64,000 nucleotides of DNA, from positions 371,867-435,866 of the forward strand of contig NZ_MLFP01000003.1 in the NCBI RefSeq assembly GCF_002095465.1, written 5' to 3'. Positions 45,655 through 54,660 of the stretch are shown here, piece after piece; position 1 is the stretch's first letter; each line of letters begins with the position of its first letter. The position numbers and the translations under genes are program-made. The stretch comes from Pantoea rodasii (GTDB taxonomy: Bacteria; Pseudomonadota; Gammaproteobacteria; Enterobacterales; Enterobacteriaceae). The notes beneath the pieces are model-generated. The model ran no database searches, was not told the DNA's origin, and worked only from the letters and a program-made list of their open reading frames with translations.

Positions 45655-46404
45655 ATGGTTGCAGATACTGAAGCTAACGGTTCACAGGTTATTGCACGTG
45701 CAGCTATTATATTGCGCGCGTTGGAAAATCGCCCCGCCGGTTTGTCGATGTCTGAGCTGGCGAAATCGACTGCGCTACCGCGTACGACGGTGCATCGATT
45801 AGTCACATCTTTGATAGCGCAGCAGTTGCTGATTCAGGATAGTGAGGGGATTAAGCTTGGCCCTGCGCTGGCAAGACTCGCCGCCTCAGCCCATACCGAT
45901 ATTATTGCCCTTGCCCAGCCCGCGATGGAGACATTGGGCCGTCGCACTCGCGAAACGGTGGATCTGTGTGTCTGGCGTGGCAGCCACACGGTTTTAGTCA
46001 GCCAATACGCTTCGGATCAAGAGTTACGCGTTGTTTCCCCCATTAGCACCGCTTTTCCTTCCCATTGTGCCGCCCATGGCAAAGCCTTGTTAGCGGAACA
46101 ACCGGCAGAGATCTTATCGGCATTACTGCCGCAGCTGAACGAAGTGCGCACCCAGCAAACATTGCAGGATCGTCAGCTTTTGCTGGCAGCCATAGAGCGG
46201 GTGGGTCTGGAAGGTTATGCAATTGATCGGGAGGAACATGCGCGGGGCGTTTGTGGCGTGAGTGTTGCCCTGCGTACCGGGCCGGGTGAGCGTTATGCGC
46301 TGGCCTTAGCCGTACCGGCATTACGTTTTGATGAGCAGTTTCCCCATTTACTGGCTGCGTTGATGCAGGCAAGAGCAGAAATCGAGACGCTGGTGGCGCG
46401 CTGA
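45655..46404 (+). CDS. IclR-family regulator
   Basis: A 249-residue regulator: winged HTH (about 8-70, LRALENRPAGLSMSELAKSTALPRTTVHRLVTSL) and the IclR effector domain (about 80-245, AFPSHCAAHGKALLAE, GYAIDREEHARGVCGVSVALR). It is divergent from the MFS-cupin genes with 135 bp between them. IclR proteins often respond to aromatic or small organic acids. Confidence 0.92.
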   Translation: MVADTEANGSQVIARAAIILRALENRPAGLSMSELAKSTALPRTTVHRLVTSLIAQQLLIQDSEGIKLGPALARLAASAHTDIIALAQPAMETLGRRTRETVDLCVWRGSHTVLVSQYASDQELRVVSPISTAFPSHCAAHGKALLAEQPAEILSALLPQLNEVRTQQTLQDRQLLLAAIERVGLEGYAIDREEHARGVCGVSVALRTGPGERYALALAVPALRFDEQFPHLLAALMQARAEIETLVAR

Positions 46405-46421
46405 GTAACAAAAACAGCAAA

Positions 46422-46437
46422 GCCGCCCGAAGGCGGC
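46422..46437. terminator. Bidirectional terminator, DUF1471 copy 2
   Basis: GCCGCC-CGAA-GGCGGC lies between iclR (plus) and DUF1471 copy 2 (minus). It differs from the element at 43393 only in the loop, which suggests the duplicated block includes the terminator. Confidence 0.65.
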
Positions 46438-46462
46438 CTTAACGCAACAATATCAACAGGAC

Positions 46463-46678
46463 TTATTTATACAATTCTGCTGTCATGTGCACACGGTTGT
46501 TCGTGTTGGCTTCAGTAATTTTATACTGCGCGCCTTGCTCCTGAGCAACAGCGGCAACTTTGGCTTCTGCACCATCAAGCGTTGAAGACTCTACAGAAAT
46601 GCTCTGTGCAAAGCTGGCAGCAGACATCAGTGAAAGAGCGGCAGCAGCGGCGATGGTCAATGTTTTAATGGTTTTCAT
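46463..46678 (-). CDS. DUF1471 small exported protein, copy 2
   Basis: A 71-residue paralogue of the gene at 43434, with only Val/Ile and Gln/Glu replacements in the mature part. The signal peptide ends at SAASFAQ. The leader hairpin (46704-46720) and the 20-bp promoter element (46754-46773) are conserved, with the element 76 bp before the start. The high identity with intact unrelated genes between them shows a recent duplication or gene conversion. Confidence 0.85.
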   Translation of the reverse strand: MKTIKTLTIAAAAALSLMSAASFAQSISVESSTLDGAEAKVAAVAQEQGAQYKITEANTNNRVHMTAELYK

Positions 46679-46786
46679 GGTCATATTCCTTTGGGTTGTG
46701 ATTGAAGGCTGTGTGCCTTCGATGAAACAATAATAACCTAAGTTATCGTTACTATATTAACTATTAGTGCGATAATGGTGATCGTG

Positions 46787-46939
46787 CTAATTACTTGTTG
46801 CCAGCAGGCTGCGTACGGTCGAAATAAAGTGTGGCCACTGATGGAAACGTATCACCGGCATGTGCGCATGACGCTGCGTGCGCAGCGCTTCAACAAATGC
46901 GCTGGCTTGCTGAACGATCGGGTCATGATTCTGATTCAT
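46787..46939 (-). CDS. Candidate 50-residue small protein
   Basis: An ORF from ATG 46939 to TAG 46787 with a strong AGGAGA 7 nt before the start. The product is basic and histidine-rich (RTQRHAHMPVIRFHQWPHFI), with no signal peptide or membrane helix. I do not recognise it. Its stop codon lies 14 bp from the promoter element of DUF1471 copy 2, and a terminator at 46980 separates it from copy 3. The good ribosome site supports translation. Confidence 0.55.
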   Translation of the reverse strand: MNQNHDPIVQQASAFVEALRTQRHAHMPVIRFHQWPHFISTVRSLLATSN

Positions 46940-46979
46940 GCTGTTGTCTCCTGTGCATTACGCCTCTAAACGGAAAAGA

Positions 46980-46995
46980 CCGCCCCGTGGGGCGG
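46980..46995 (-). terminator. Terminator after DUF1471 copy 3
   Basis: CCGCCCC-AC-GGGGCGG followed on the minus strand by TCTTTTCC, downstream of copy 3. Confidence 0.65.
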
Positions 46996-47031
46996 CCTGT
47001 CCCGGCACTTCCGTATGCAACCATCCGATAC

Positions 47032-47248
47032 TTATTTGTACAATTCTGCGGTCATGTGCACGACGTTGCCGTTGCTGGCTTCAATAATTTTGTATTGTTC
47101 GTTCTGTTGATGCGCCTGAGCAGCAATTTTTTGCTTCGGCTCCATCCAGAGTCAGGGAGGTTGCTGAAACAGTTTGTGCAAAGCTTGCAGCAGACATCAG
47201 TGAAAGAGCGGCAACAGCGGCGATTGACATTGCTTTAATGGTTTTCAT
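47032..47248 (-). CDS. DUF1471 small exported protein, copy 3 (frameshift at an A6 run)
   Basis: A more divergent third copy. The signal peptide (to SAASFAQ) and the C-terminal VHMTAELYK are conserved, while the mature middle differs (TVSATSLTLDGAEAK, QYKIIEASNGN). The frame breaks at T-run 47127-47132 on the plus strand; removing one base gives AEAKIAAQAHQQ and a 71-residue product. The leader hairpin (47276-47292) and promoter element (47326-47345) are at the same spacing as in copies 1 and 2. Without correction it ends after about 60 residues. Confidence 0.75.
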
Positions 47249-47327
47249 GGTCATATTCCTTGGTTTGTTTGATGAGAAGGCTGTGTGCCTTCGATGGAAG
47301 TGATAATAACCAGTAAACTATATCCAT

Positions 47328-47370
47328 ATTAACTATTAGTGCGATCATTATGTTCGCACTAATAGTTAAT
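47328..47370. promoter_or_regulatory. 17-bp perfect palindrome at the DUF1471 copy 3 promoter
   Basis: Left arm 47328-47344 and right arm 47354-47370 are perfectly complementary, with a 9-base spacer. The left arm is the element shared with copies 1 and 2. It lies 5 bp after the stop codon of the upstream gene, so it may also end that transcript. A dimeric repressor or activator site is the simplest reading. Confidence 0.65.
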
Positions 47371-47374
47371 TAAC

Positions 47375-48268
47375 CTAAGACAGACCCAACGTTTCAATCA
47401 CCTGCTGCACCTCACGCTGATCGCTGGCGGATAAGGCACGCAGCGGGCGCGGTAAACTGTGCTCGCCCGCCAGGCCTAAGATCGCGGCTGCCGCAGCCAT
47501 CACTCGAATGCTGCCACCGTGCTTACGGAACAGTGCCCAGAGCGGCTCAAGCCTCAGCGATTGCTCGGCCACCGCGGTTACGTCACCTGACTTGGCGGCC
47601 TGGGTAAGCGATTTCGCGGTGTGGGGGAAAAGTCCGCCGCACACCGAGTACCAAACATCGCATCCCGCAATCAAACCGTTCCCTGCTGAGGCATCACCAC
47701 TGACACCAATGCTGATATGAGCGGGTAACACCGCACGCAGGTTGAGTACGCGCTGAGTAGCAGCGTTGATCTCAGCGGGAACGCCGGGGATTTTGATGGA
47801 AACAATATTTGGAAGCGCAGCGATACGTGCGTAGAGCGCATCTGAGAATTCGGTATGGGTGGTGCCAGGATTGTCATACACGCAAATCGGCGAGGAAACA
47901 CGCTGTGCCACCTCCTCAAACAATCCATACACTTCTGCTTCAGTCAGCCTTTGGTAAGCAACAGCAGGTAGCAGTAACGCCTTCGCGCCTGCCCGCTGTG
48001 CGTCATCCGCCAGACGTAAGACTTCGTCCGTGCTGGTTGCGCCGATACTCACCATGACGGGAATGCCGTCTGCATGCTCAACGGCTAATGTCGCCACGCG
48101 TTTGCGTTGTTCGCGGGTGAGATAGGCATAGCTACCGGTGGAACCGAGTACGCCGAGCGAGTCGACTTTGGCAGTGGTTAATCGCGCGAGTAAAGATAGA
48201 AAGGCTTTTTCATCGATACCTGAAGAGGTGAACGGGGTAAGCGGGAACGCACTGAGACCTGAAAACAT
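47375..48268 (-). CDS. DapA-superfamily lyase
   Basis: A 297-residue aldolase-fold enzyme, distinct from the one at 4068. GVLGSTGSYAYLT replaces the usual GTTGE (no Glu after the Gly), Tyr131 is in CVYDNPGTTHTE, and the Schiff-base lysine is Lys159 in IVSIKIPG. It resembles uncharacterised dihydrodipicolinate synthase-like proteins, not DapA or NanA proper. AGGAG sets the start at ATG 48268. No pathway partner is adjacent. Confidence 0.85.
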   Translation of the reverse strand: MFSGLSAFPLTPFTSSGIDEKAFLSLLARLTTAKVDSLGVLGSTGSYAYLTREQRKRVATLAVEHADGIPVMVSIGATSTDEVLRLADDAQRAGAKALLLPAVAYQRLTEAEVYGLFEEVAQRVSSPICVYDNPGTTHTEFSDALYARIAALPNIVSIKIPGVPAEINAATQRVLNLRAVLPAHISIGVSGDASAGNGLIAGCDVWYSVCGGLFPHTAKSLTQAAKSGDVTAVAEQSLRLEPLWALFRKHGGSIRVMAAAAAILGLAGEHSLPRPLRALSASDQREVQQVIETLGLS

Positions 48269-48450
48269 AGCCAGCTCCTGTTGGATAGCGTAAAAAAACA
48301 TCTTAGCAACGGCTAGCTATTTGTCATAGGACAAAAATTTGATGTTTTTCATGATATAGCTTTCCAAACTTCACCAATATCAATCTGGACTCAATCCTGA
48401 GCATATTGCTGAGTAAAATTTGGGAGAGGCTTGAAAGTAGCACAAAAAAA

Positions 48451-48470
48451 ATGCCCTCAGCAGAGGGCAT
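48451..48470. terminator. Terminator of yncE
   Basis: ATGCCCTC-AGCA-GAGGGCAT with a run of A's on one side and CTTTT on the other. On the minus strand it ends in a long T-run just after yncE. Confidence 0.75.
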
Positions 48471-48489
48471 CTTTTACTTCATAACAAAC

Positions 48490-49581
48490 TTACTTCAGCG
48501 CAATACGCACGATCTCGTCAGAACCTTTGGTTGAAGAGTCTTTATTGAACTCAGCCTTCAGGGTCACGTAAAGGGTATTGTTGTCCGGGCCAATCAGCAG
48601 GCTGTTTGGATTCTTCTCAAACGACCAGCTGTTTTTCACTGCGTAAGTGGTGGCATCCAACTGTAGCACTTTCTTCGATTCGCGCTGGCTGATGAACAGC
48701 TCATTACGTTTTGCATCGAACTTAATGCCCAGCGAATCGCCTTCAATACGCTTGATCACTTTGCCAGTGCGCTCATCAAACACCAGAGTAGCTTTGCCTT
48801 TTGAATCATCAGTCACGAACAGGCGGCCGGTAGACGGATCTTCTGCCATGTTCAGGAACAGATATTCTTTGCCATCACCTGCTGTCCAGCGCTTCTCAAT
48901 TTTGTGCGTGCGTGGGTTGATCACCAGAATTTCACCCGAACCGTTGGCCGCATAAATGCGCTCGGTCACTGGAGAATAGATAATACCGGTTACCCATTTA
49001 CCGGCATTCTTGATCTCGGTTTTCAGCTTAAAAGTTTTGGTATCCACCACGGAGATGTAACCCGGATCGGCCACACGGCCCACATACAGTTCGTTGCCGT
49101 GCCACAGCACTTCACGTGCGCCCGCCGGGTAACCTTCTTTGCTGATTTTGCCTGGGAATACCAGGCGCTGCAGCACTTTACCGCTCTGCGCATCGACTTT
49201 AGAGATTGCGCCGTCCAGTGAGTTGGTGGTGTAGAACACGCTGCCTTGCTCATCAATCGCGGTACCGAAGTTTTTCAGATCGGTATGGGTTTCGCCTTTG
49301 GTCGCCAGCGTGGCCGGGTCGAGGCGATAGATCACTCCACCATTCACATCTTTGAACGCCTGCGCACTGGCAACAAACAACGCTTTTGAGGCCGGTGAAT
49401 ACACCATTTCATACAGACCATCGCCCAGGGCGCGTTGCGTCACTGCGGTATCAACCGGTTTAACCGTTTCAGCGGCAGGGGCTTCGGCTTTCTTAGCAGG
49501 CGCCTGACAAGCGGTCAGGCTAAATGCAGCGGCGATCGCCATGGCAACGGTGGCTTTACGCGGACTAAACAACGATTTCAT
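48490..49581 (-). CDS. yncE: YncE-like beta-propeller protein with lipobox
   Basis: A 363-residue exported seven-bladed YVTN/WD-like propeller, similar to E. coli YncE (GDGLYEMVYSP, VSVVDTKTFKL, IYAANGSGEILVINPRTHK). The signal peptide ends in SLTAC with Cys25, so this form may be lipidated, whereas E. coli YncE is soluble periplasmic. GGAG points to ATG 49581. It is divergent from the fhuE receptor, and a Fur box lies upstream, in keeping with iron control of yncE in E. coli. Function is unknown; DNA binding was reported for YncE. Confidence 0.85.
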   Translation of the reverse strand: MKSLFSPRKATVAMAIAAAFSLTACQAPAKKAEAPAAETVKPVDTAVTQRALGDGLYEMVYSPASKALFVASAQAFKDVNGGVIYRLDPATLATKGETHTDLKNFGTAIDEQGSVFYTTNSLDGAISKVDAQSGKVLQRLVFPGKISKEGYPAGAREVLWHGNELYVGRVADPGYISVVDTKTFKLKTEIKNAGKWVTGIIYSPVTERIYAANGSGEILVINPRTHKIEKRWTAGDGKEYLFLNMAEDPSTGRLFVTDDSKGKATLVFDERTGKVIKRIEGDSLGIKFDAKRNELFISQRESKKVLQLDATTYAVKNSWSFEKNPNSLLIGPDNNTLYVTLKAEFNKDSSTKGSDEIVRIALK

Positions 49582-49646
49582 GCTGAACTCCATCAATGGA
49601 TGAACGGCTCCGTTCCGATCAATGCCGGGCGGAAGAATATAAGAAG

Positions 49647-49658
49647 AATGAGAATCAT
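49647..49658. promoter_or_regulatory. Probable Fur box upstream of yncE
   Basis: AATGAGAATCAT lies 66 bp before yncE and matches 11 of 12 core Fur consensus positions, with a weaker right extension. It is in the 448-bp yncE/fhuE gap, which is otherwise AT-rich with no gene. Confidence 0.5.
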
Positions 49659-49897
49659 ACGCATTAACAGGGAGTAAGCAAATATTCAGGTGGATTTAAG
49701 TGCTGCCTTCCCCACTTTTCCAAATTCTTTTCAGCTCTTGTCAGACGTCATTTAACCAAAAAGTAGCCAAAATCGCCCCCAATAAATGTGAAAACACCAG
49801 TAATTAGCCGGGTATTAATCGCTCTATCATTATGATTTATAGCATGTTTACATATGATTACACTTCAAATTGAATCCTTTGAGGATTCTATAAAGCA

Positions 49898-49910
49898 AAT
49901 GATTATCATT
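49898..49910. promoter_or_regulatory. Fur box upstream of fhuE
   Basis: AATGATTATCATT is a near-perfect Fur core, about 120 bp before the receptor start. It is expected to confer iron repression on the siderophore receptor. Confidence 0.6.
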
Positions 49911-50029
49911 GGCGTTCTCATACAAGATTAGCAGCGTATTCCCTGCTCTTTTGCAATGGAATGACGAGGCCTCAGCATTAAGACCCGGCGTAACCGCCTT
50001 ATAAAAAATTATTTATTACGGAATCAATT

Positions 50030-52206
50030 ATGTCTTTAAACGGCAGGGAATCAGGCATTCGGAAAACGTTCAGCGTCTCGTTACTGGCACTGGCGGTGCA
50101 TGCGCTTCTCAATCCAGCGTTAGTGCAAGCAGCGGATAATGCGCAACAGGATCTGGTGGTCAACGCCTCCACTGATGACAGCGGCAGTGATAACGATAAA
50201 CAGGATTACGCCGTCAAAACCACGCGTGCAGGCACCAAACTGCTGTTAACGCCGCGCGACGTGCCGCAATCAGTCAGTGTCGTGACGCAACAGCGTATGC
50301 AGGACCAGCAGCTACAAACCGTGACCGACGTGCTGAATAACACCACCGGCATTACCAGTAATCTGGTGGATTCTGAACGCTCGGAATATTATTCACGCGG
50401 ATTTAAAATCACTAACTTCACTTATGATGGCATCCCAACCTCCGTAGGCGACAGCTGGAACTACGGTGATGCGGCCTCAGATACCGCCATTTATGATCGT
50501 ATTGAAGTGGTACGCGGCGCCACCGGTTTGATGACCGGCGCGGGCAGCCCTTCCGCTTCCGTCAACATGGTGCGCAAACACGCTGATAGCAAAGACTTCA
50601 CCGGTTCAGTCAGCGCAGCTATGGTAGCTGGGACAAACAACGTTACGTCGCTGACATTGCGGGACCGCTCAACAGCGAGGGGTCTTTACGTGGACGCGTC
50701 GTGACCGGCTATCAGGACCAGGACAGTTGGTTAGACCGCTATCATAAAAACAAGAAGTTCCTGTATGGCGTTGTCGATGCGGATATCACTGAGCACACCA
50801 CGCTTTCACTGGGTTACGACTATGAAAAAGCGGATACGCGCGATCCCACCTGGGGCGGCATTCCTGTTTTCTATAGCAACGGGTCATTGACGCATTACAA
50901 CCGCAGCCTGAACTCTGCGGCTGACTGGACCTACTACCACACCGAAGTGCAGAAAGTGTATGCCGACCTGGTACACAACTTCGACAATGGCTGGAGTTTC
51001 CATGTCAACGGCACCCATGCCAAAAATACCTTCAGCGATAAGCTGATGAGTCTCTACAGTGCATTCCCTGATGAAACAACCGGCGAAGGCGTCACCGGTT
51101 ACGGCAGTCTGGATCGCGGTAAGCGTGAGCAAACCTCCGTAGATGGTTATGCCAGTGGACCGTTTGAGCTGCTCGGTCGTCAGCATCAGTTAATGGCCGG
51201 TGTGAGTTACAGCCGTCAACATAACCAAACTTATAGCCAGGACGGCGTCACCGATCTGGATGAGTACGATATTACCGCTGCGGATATGGGCGCTTTCAAC
51301 AACAGCTGGAATGGCAATATCGCCGAGCCCCAGTGGCAAGGTTGGTATCTGAACGCCAATGACGTTATCCGTCAGAAATCGGCTTATACCGCGGCACGTT
51401 TCTCATTGGCCGATCCGTTGTCATTGATCATCGGAGCACGCTACACCGAGTGGAGCACCAACGGTAGCAGCGGCAACATGACCAAAAATAACACCACGCC
51501 GTATGCAGGCCTGGTGTATGACATCAACGATACCTGGTCAGCGTATGCCAACTACACCTCGATTTTCCAGCCGCAAACCTACCGCGACAGCTCGGGCCAT
51601 TATCTTTCGCCGGTGACTGGAAAAAGCTACGAAACGGGTTTGAAATCGGCTTGGTATGATGGTCGTTTGACTGCCACCTTCGCGATATTCCGCATTCAGC
51701 AGGAGAACGTGGGTACGGAAGAGAACGGCGTTTACGTGAACAACAGCAGTGAGCAGGCTTACACCGCCACCAAAGGCGCGCGCAGCAAAGGTGCCGAGTT
51801 CGAGCTGAACGGTGCGGTGACTGACAATCTGCAGTTAACCTTCGGTGCAACGCGCTATGTCGCCCGTGATTCCGATGGCCGTTACAACTCAGACCAACCG
51901 CAAACTCAGTTTAAATTGTTCACCCGTTATCAGGTTCCCATGTTGCCTGACCTGACCATCGGCGGCGGCGTTAACTGGCAGAACCGTGTGTTTGAAGATG
52001 TCAGCGCCCCGGATGGCAGCACGCAGCGCGTTTATCAGGGCAGCTATCCACTGGCTAACCTGTTTGCCCGCTATCAGGTGACCAAACAAGTGGCGGTGCA
52101 GGCTAACGTCGATAACTTATTCGACCGCGAGTACTACACCTATATGAACAACTATGTATATGGCGAGCCGCGAAACTTCTCTGTTAGCGTGTCATATCAG
52201 TTCTGA
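50030..52206 (+). CDS. fhuE: FhuE-like TonB-dependent siderophore receptor (frameshift)
   Basis: A 725-residue outer-membrane receptor after correction. The signal peptide ends near VQA. The plug domain (about 55-170) has DVPQSVSVVTQQRMQDQQLQT and VEVVRGATGLMTGAGSPSASVNMVRKHA; the barrel ends in FSVSVSYQF with terminal Phe. It follows E. coli FhuE, the coprogen/rhodotorulic acid receptor, along its length. The frame breaks at 50620; one added T gives SAAYGSWDKQRYVAD and joins the halves. It is divergent from yncE with Fur boxes between. Confidence 0.88.
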
Positions 52207-52211
52207 TAAAA

Positions 52212-52240
52212 AAAATCCCCGGTGCTAAGCCGGGGATTTT
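52212..52240. terminator. Bidirectional terminator
   Basis: AAAATCCCCGG and CCGGGGATTTT are perfect 11-bp arms with a 7-base loop, between the convergent fhuE and nlpC genes. Confidence 0.8.
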
Positions 52241-52247
52241 CTCTGCA

Positions 52248-52799
52248 TCACACCTTATTTTTATAATTAAAGCTGATCTGCGAATTCTGTTCACGCGGTA
52301 GACGCCGCGCCTCTAAATACACCGATTTCCAATACGGATTATTCAATGACGACCGCATCACGCCCTGGCTAACCGAAGCGTGGAGGAATTGATGATCGGT
52401 ATCGTAAAAGCCAACGTGTAACTCACGTTTGATGCGAAAGAACACCAAATCACCGGGTTGCAGGTGCGCCTTATCAACAGGCTGCCCCATGGCAATTAAC
52501 TCACGGGTGGTGACGCGGTCCATCGGAATATTGAAACGATCTTTCAATGTGCGCCAGACAAAACCTGAACAATCCACACCGTTTAATTGCGTGCCGCCCC
52601 ACTGATATTTAGTGCCTTCCCATGAATGCATTTGATCGTGTAATGCTGCAATCACGGGAATCAAATCGGGTTGCTGGCCGCCATCGGCTGAAGCATCGAC
52701 GCTCTCTTCCGCAGGTGCATGGGAAGATTTTGAAGAGCAACCTGCCAGGGTAATAACGAACAGGCAGGCGAAAAATTTGCTGGCCGCAGAATTGATCAT
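52248..52799 (-). CDS. nlpC: NlpC lipoprotein, NlpC/P60 peptidase
   Basis: A 183-residue lipoprotein with lipobox LAGC (Cys21). The NlpC/P60 catalytic residues are Cys77 (GVDCSGFVW), His128 (ELHVGFYD) and His140 (FLHASVS). It matches E. coli NlpC in GVMRSSL-N-YW and in the start of the domain, with an extra linker of about 25 residues after the lipid anchor and a longer C-terminus. Likely a murein peptide hydrolase at the outer membrane. Confidence 0.9.
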   Translation of the reverse strand: MINSAASKFFACLFVITLAGCSSKSSHAPAEESVDASADGGQQPDLIPVIAALHDQMHSWEGTKYQWGGTQLNGVDCSGFVWRTLKDRFNIPMDRVTTRELIAMGQPVDKAHLQPGDLVFFRIKRELHVGFYDTDHQFLHASVSQGVMRSSLNNPYWKSVYLEARRLPREQNSQISFNYKNKV

Positions 52800-53015
52800 G
52801 AGATGACGTTTTCGCTGAGGGAGACAGTGGTTAGAGATTTATACCGCATAAAAGTTGCAAAAATAAATAGCTCAGCGCTGAATTCTTTTAATCCTCTTCT
52901 TTTTTACCTAAGTTTACGCAAAGGTAACATCATGTATTTGGGATAAAAATTATATATTCTTTCGCCAATTTTCGCTGTGGCGGTTATTAATTCGACCAAC
53001 TCTGCTGCTATTTCA

Positions 53016-53049
53016 TTCCACTCCGGCGTCAGCGCGTGCCGGAGTGGAA
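53016..53049 (-). terminator. Hairpin after the DHA2 efflux gene
   Basis: Perfect 12-bp arms (53016-53027 and 53038-53049) with a 10-base loop, 15 bp after the stop. There is no T-run, so it may stabilise the 3' end. The remaining gap to nlpC shows nothing. Confidence 0.6.
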
Positions 53050-53063
53050 ATGGTTTGTCGGAT

Positions 53064-54581
53064 TTATTGTTTCGCTTTCGTGCGCAGCGGTGACTCTGGC
53101 AGGAACAGAGACAGGACAAATGCCAGCAACATCACTACGGCCGCCATCTGGAATGCCGCATGAACCGCATCGCTGAATACCTGCAAATAGGCCTGTTGCA
53201 CATCTGGCGGTAGACGATGCACGGCATTGGGATCCAGTGTGGCAGGCAGCGCGTCGCCTTTTTCCACCAGTGTGACCAGTCCTGATTTCAGCACCTGGCT
53301 GAATACGGCACCAAACAGCGCCACGCCAATCGAACCGCCCACCGAGCGGAACAGCGTGACGGATGACGTGGCAACGCCAATACGATCCGGCGAAACGGTG
53401 TTCTGCACCGCCAGTACCAGCACTTGCATCACCATGCCCATGCCCATACCGAGCACGCAAGCGTATAAATAGATGTGCCACAGCGGTGAATCAAGCGTCA
53501 GCGTAGTGAGTAGCGCCATTCCAACAGTTGCCAGCAAGGTTCCGGCTATCGGGAACAGTCGGTAACGTCCGGTGCGACTGATAATGCGCCCACTCGCAAT
53601 GGAGGTGATCAGTAATCCCCCCATCAGCGGCAATAATTGCAGCCCGGCTTCAGTCGGCGTCGAGCCTTTCACAACTTGTAAATACAGCGGCAAAAAGGTC
53701 ACGCTGCCAAACAGCGACATCCCAATGATAAACGCCATCAAACTGGAGAGTGAAAAACTGCGATTGCGAAACAGCGAGAGCGGAATAATCGGTTCCCACG
53801 CACGGCGTTCTTCATAAATAAAACCGATCACGCCGACCAGGCCAAATGCCAGGATGCACCACAGCACCGGATCGCTCCACTCACGCAGCGTTCCGCCCTC
53901 ACTGGTGAAGAGCGTAATACCGACCAAAGCCAGACTCAGACAAACCGCGCCTGGATAATCAATCTCGTGCGGCTTGCGTTTATTATCCGCCTTAAACACG
54001 GCGTTGATCACCACTAGCGCAAATAAGCCCAGCGGCAGGTTGATATAGAATATCCAGCGCCATGAAGCGTGCTGCACAATAAAGCCGCCGAGCAAGGGAC
54101 CAATCACCGTTGCCAGGCCAAATACGCCGCCAAACAACCCCTGGTATTTCCCGCGCTCGGCCGGGGGGATAATATCCGCCACCGCCGCCATACTCACCAC
54201 CATCAATCCCCCGCCGCCTAAGCCTTGCAGGGCACGGGTAAAGATCAGCTGCTCCATATTTTGCGCCAGCCCACACAGTGCTGAGCCAATCAGGAACAAA
54301 ATGACGGAGATTTGCAGCACCGTTTTACGGCCAAACAGGTCACCGAATTTACCGTATAGCGGCACCACAATGGTGGAAGCCAGCATGTACGCCGTGACGA
54401 TCCACGACAGACGATCCAGCCCGCCCAGCTCACCGACAATGGTGGGCAGCGCAGTAGACACAATGGTCTGGTCAAGCGCGGACAGCAGCATCACCAGCAT
54501 CAACGCGCCCATCAGCAAGCGGACAGAAGGTGGACTCTCTTCCCCACTGCCTGATGACGGCACTAACGTTTTAGATTTCAT
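53064..54581 (-). CDS. MFS multidrug exporter, DHA2 (EmrB-like) family
   Basis: A 505-residue transporter with about 14 helices. Characteristic segments are [19 protein letters not shown] in helix 1, [10 protein letters not shown] in loop 2-3, [12 protein letters not shown] in helix 4 and PLLGGFI (motif C) in helix 5. ATG 54581 is preferred to a TTG at 54593. No EmrA partner is adjacent. The divergent TetR gene is its likely repressor. Confidence 0.9.
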   Translation of the reverse strand: MKSKTLVPSSGSGEESPPSVRLLMGALMLVMLLSALDQTIVSTALPTIVGELGGLDRLSWIVTAYMLASTIVVPLYGKFGDLFGRKTVLQISVILFLIGSALCGLAQNMEQLIFTRALQGLGGGGLMVVSMAAVADIIPPAERGKYQGLFGGVFGLATVIGPLLGGFIVQHASWRWIFYINLPLGLFALVVINAVFKADNKRKPHEIDYPGAVCLSLALVGITLFTSEGGTLREWSDPVLWCILAFGLVGVIGFIYEERRAWEPIIPLSLFRNRSFSLSSLMAFIIGMSLFGSVTFLPLYLQVVKGSTPTEAGLQLLPLMGGLLITSIASGRIISRTGRYRLFPIAGTLLATVGMALLTTLTLDSPLWHIYLYACVLGMGMGMVMQVLVLAVQNTVSPDRIGVATSSVTLFRSVGGSIGVALFGAVFSQVLKSGLVTLVEKGDALPATLDPNAVHRLPPDVQQAYLQVFSDAVHAAFQMAAVVMLLAFVLSLFLPESPLRTKAKQ

Positions 54582-54598
54582 ATCAGACACCAATTGAA

Positions 54599-54620
54599 AT
54601 TAATTAAATACACAATTAAT
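54599..54620. promoter_or_regulatory. TetR-type operator
   Basis: ATTAATT and AATTAAT are perfect 7-bp arms with an 8-base spacer in the 79-bp divergent gap between the DHA2 pump and TetR genes. Confidence 0.5.
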
Positions 54621-54660
54621 ATTGTTCTCAGTCTGACATGAAACCAGTGAGCGCGTAAAG

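Noticed and set aside
46831..47238. A 135-codon plus-strand ORF across DUF1471 copy 3 and the 50-residue ORF
   Set aside because: Antisense to both minus-strand genes, each with its own ribosome site; no protein-like features.
50030..52206. yncD as identity of the receptor next to yncE
   Set aside because: The plug and barrel blocks follow FhuE, not the YncD sequence.
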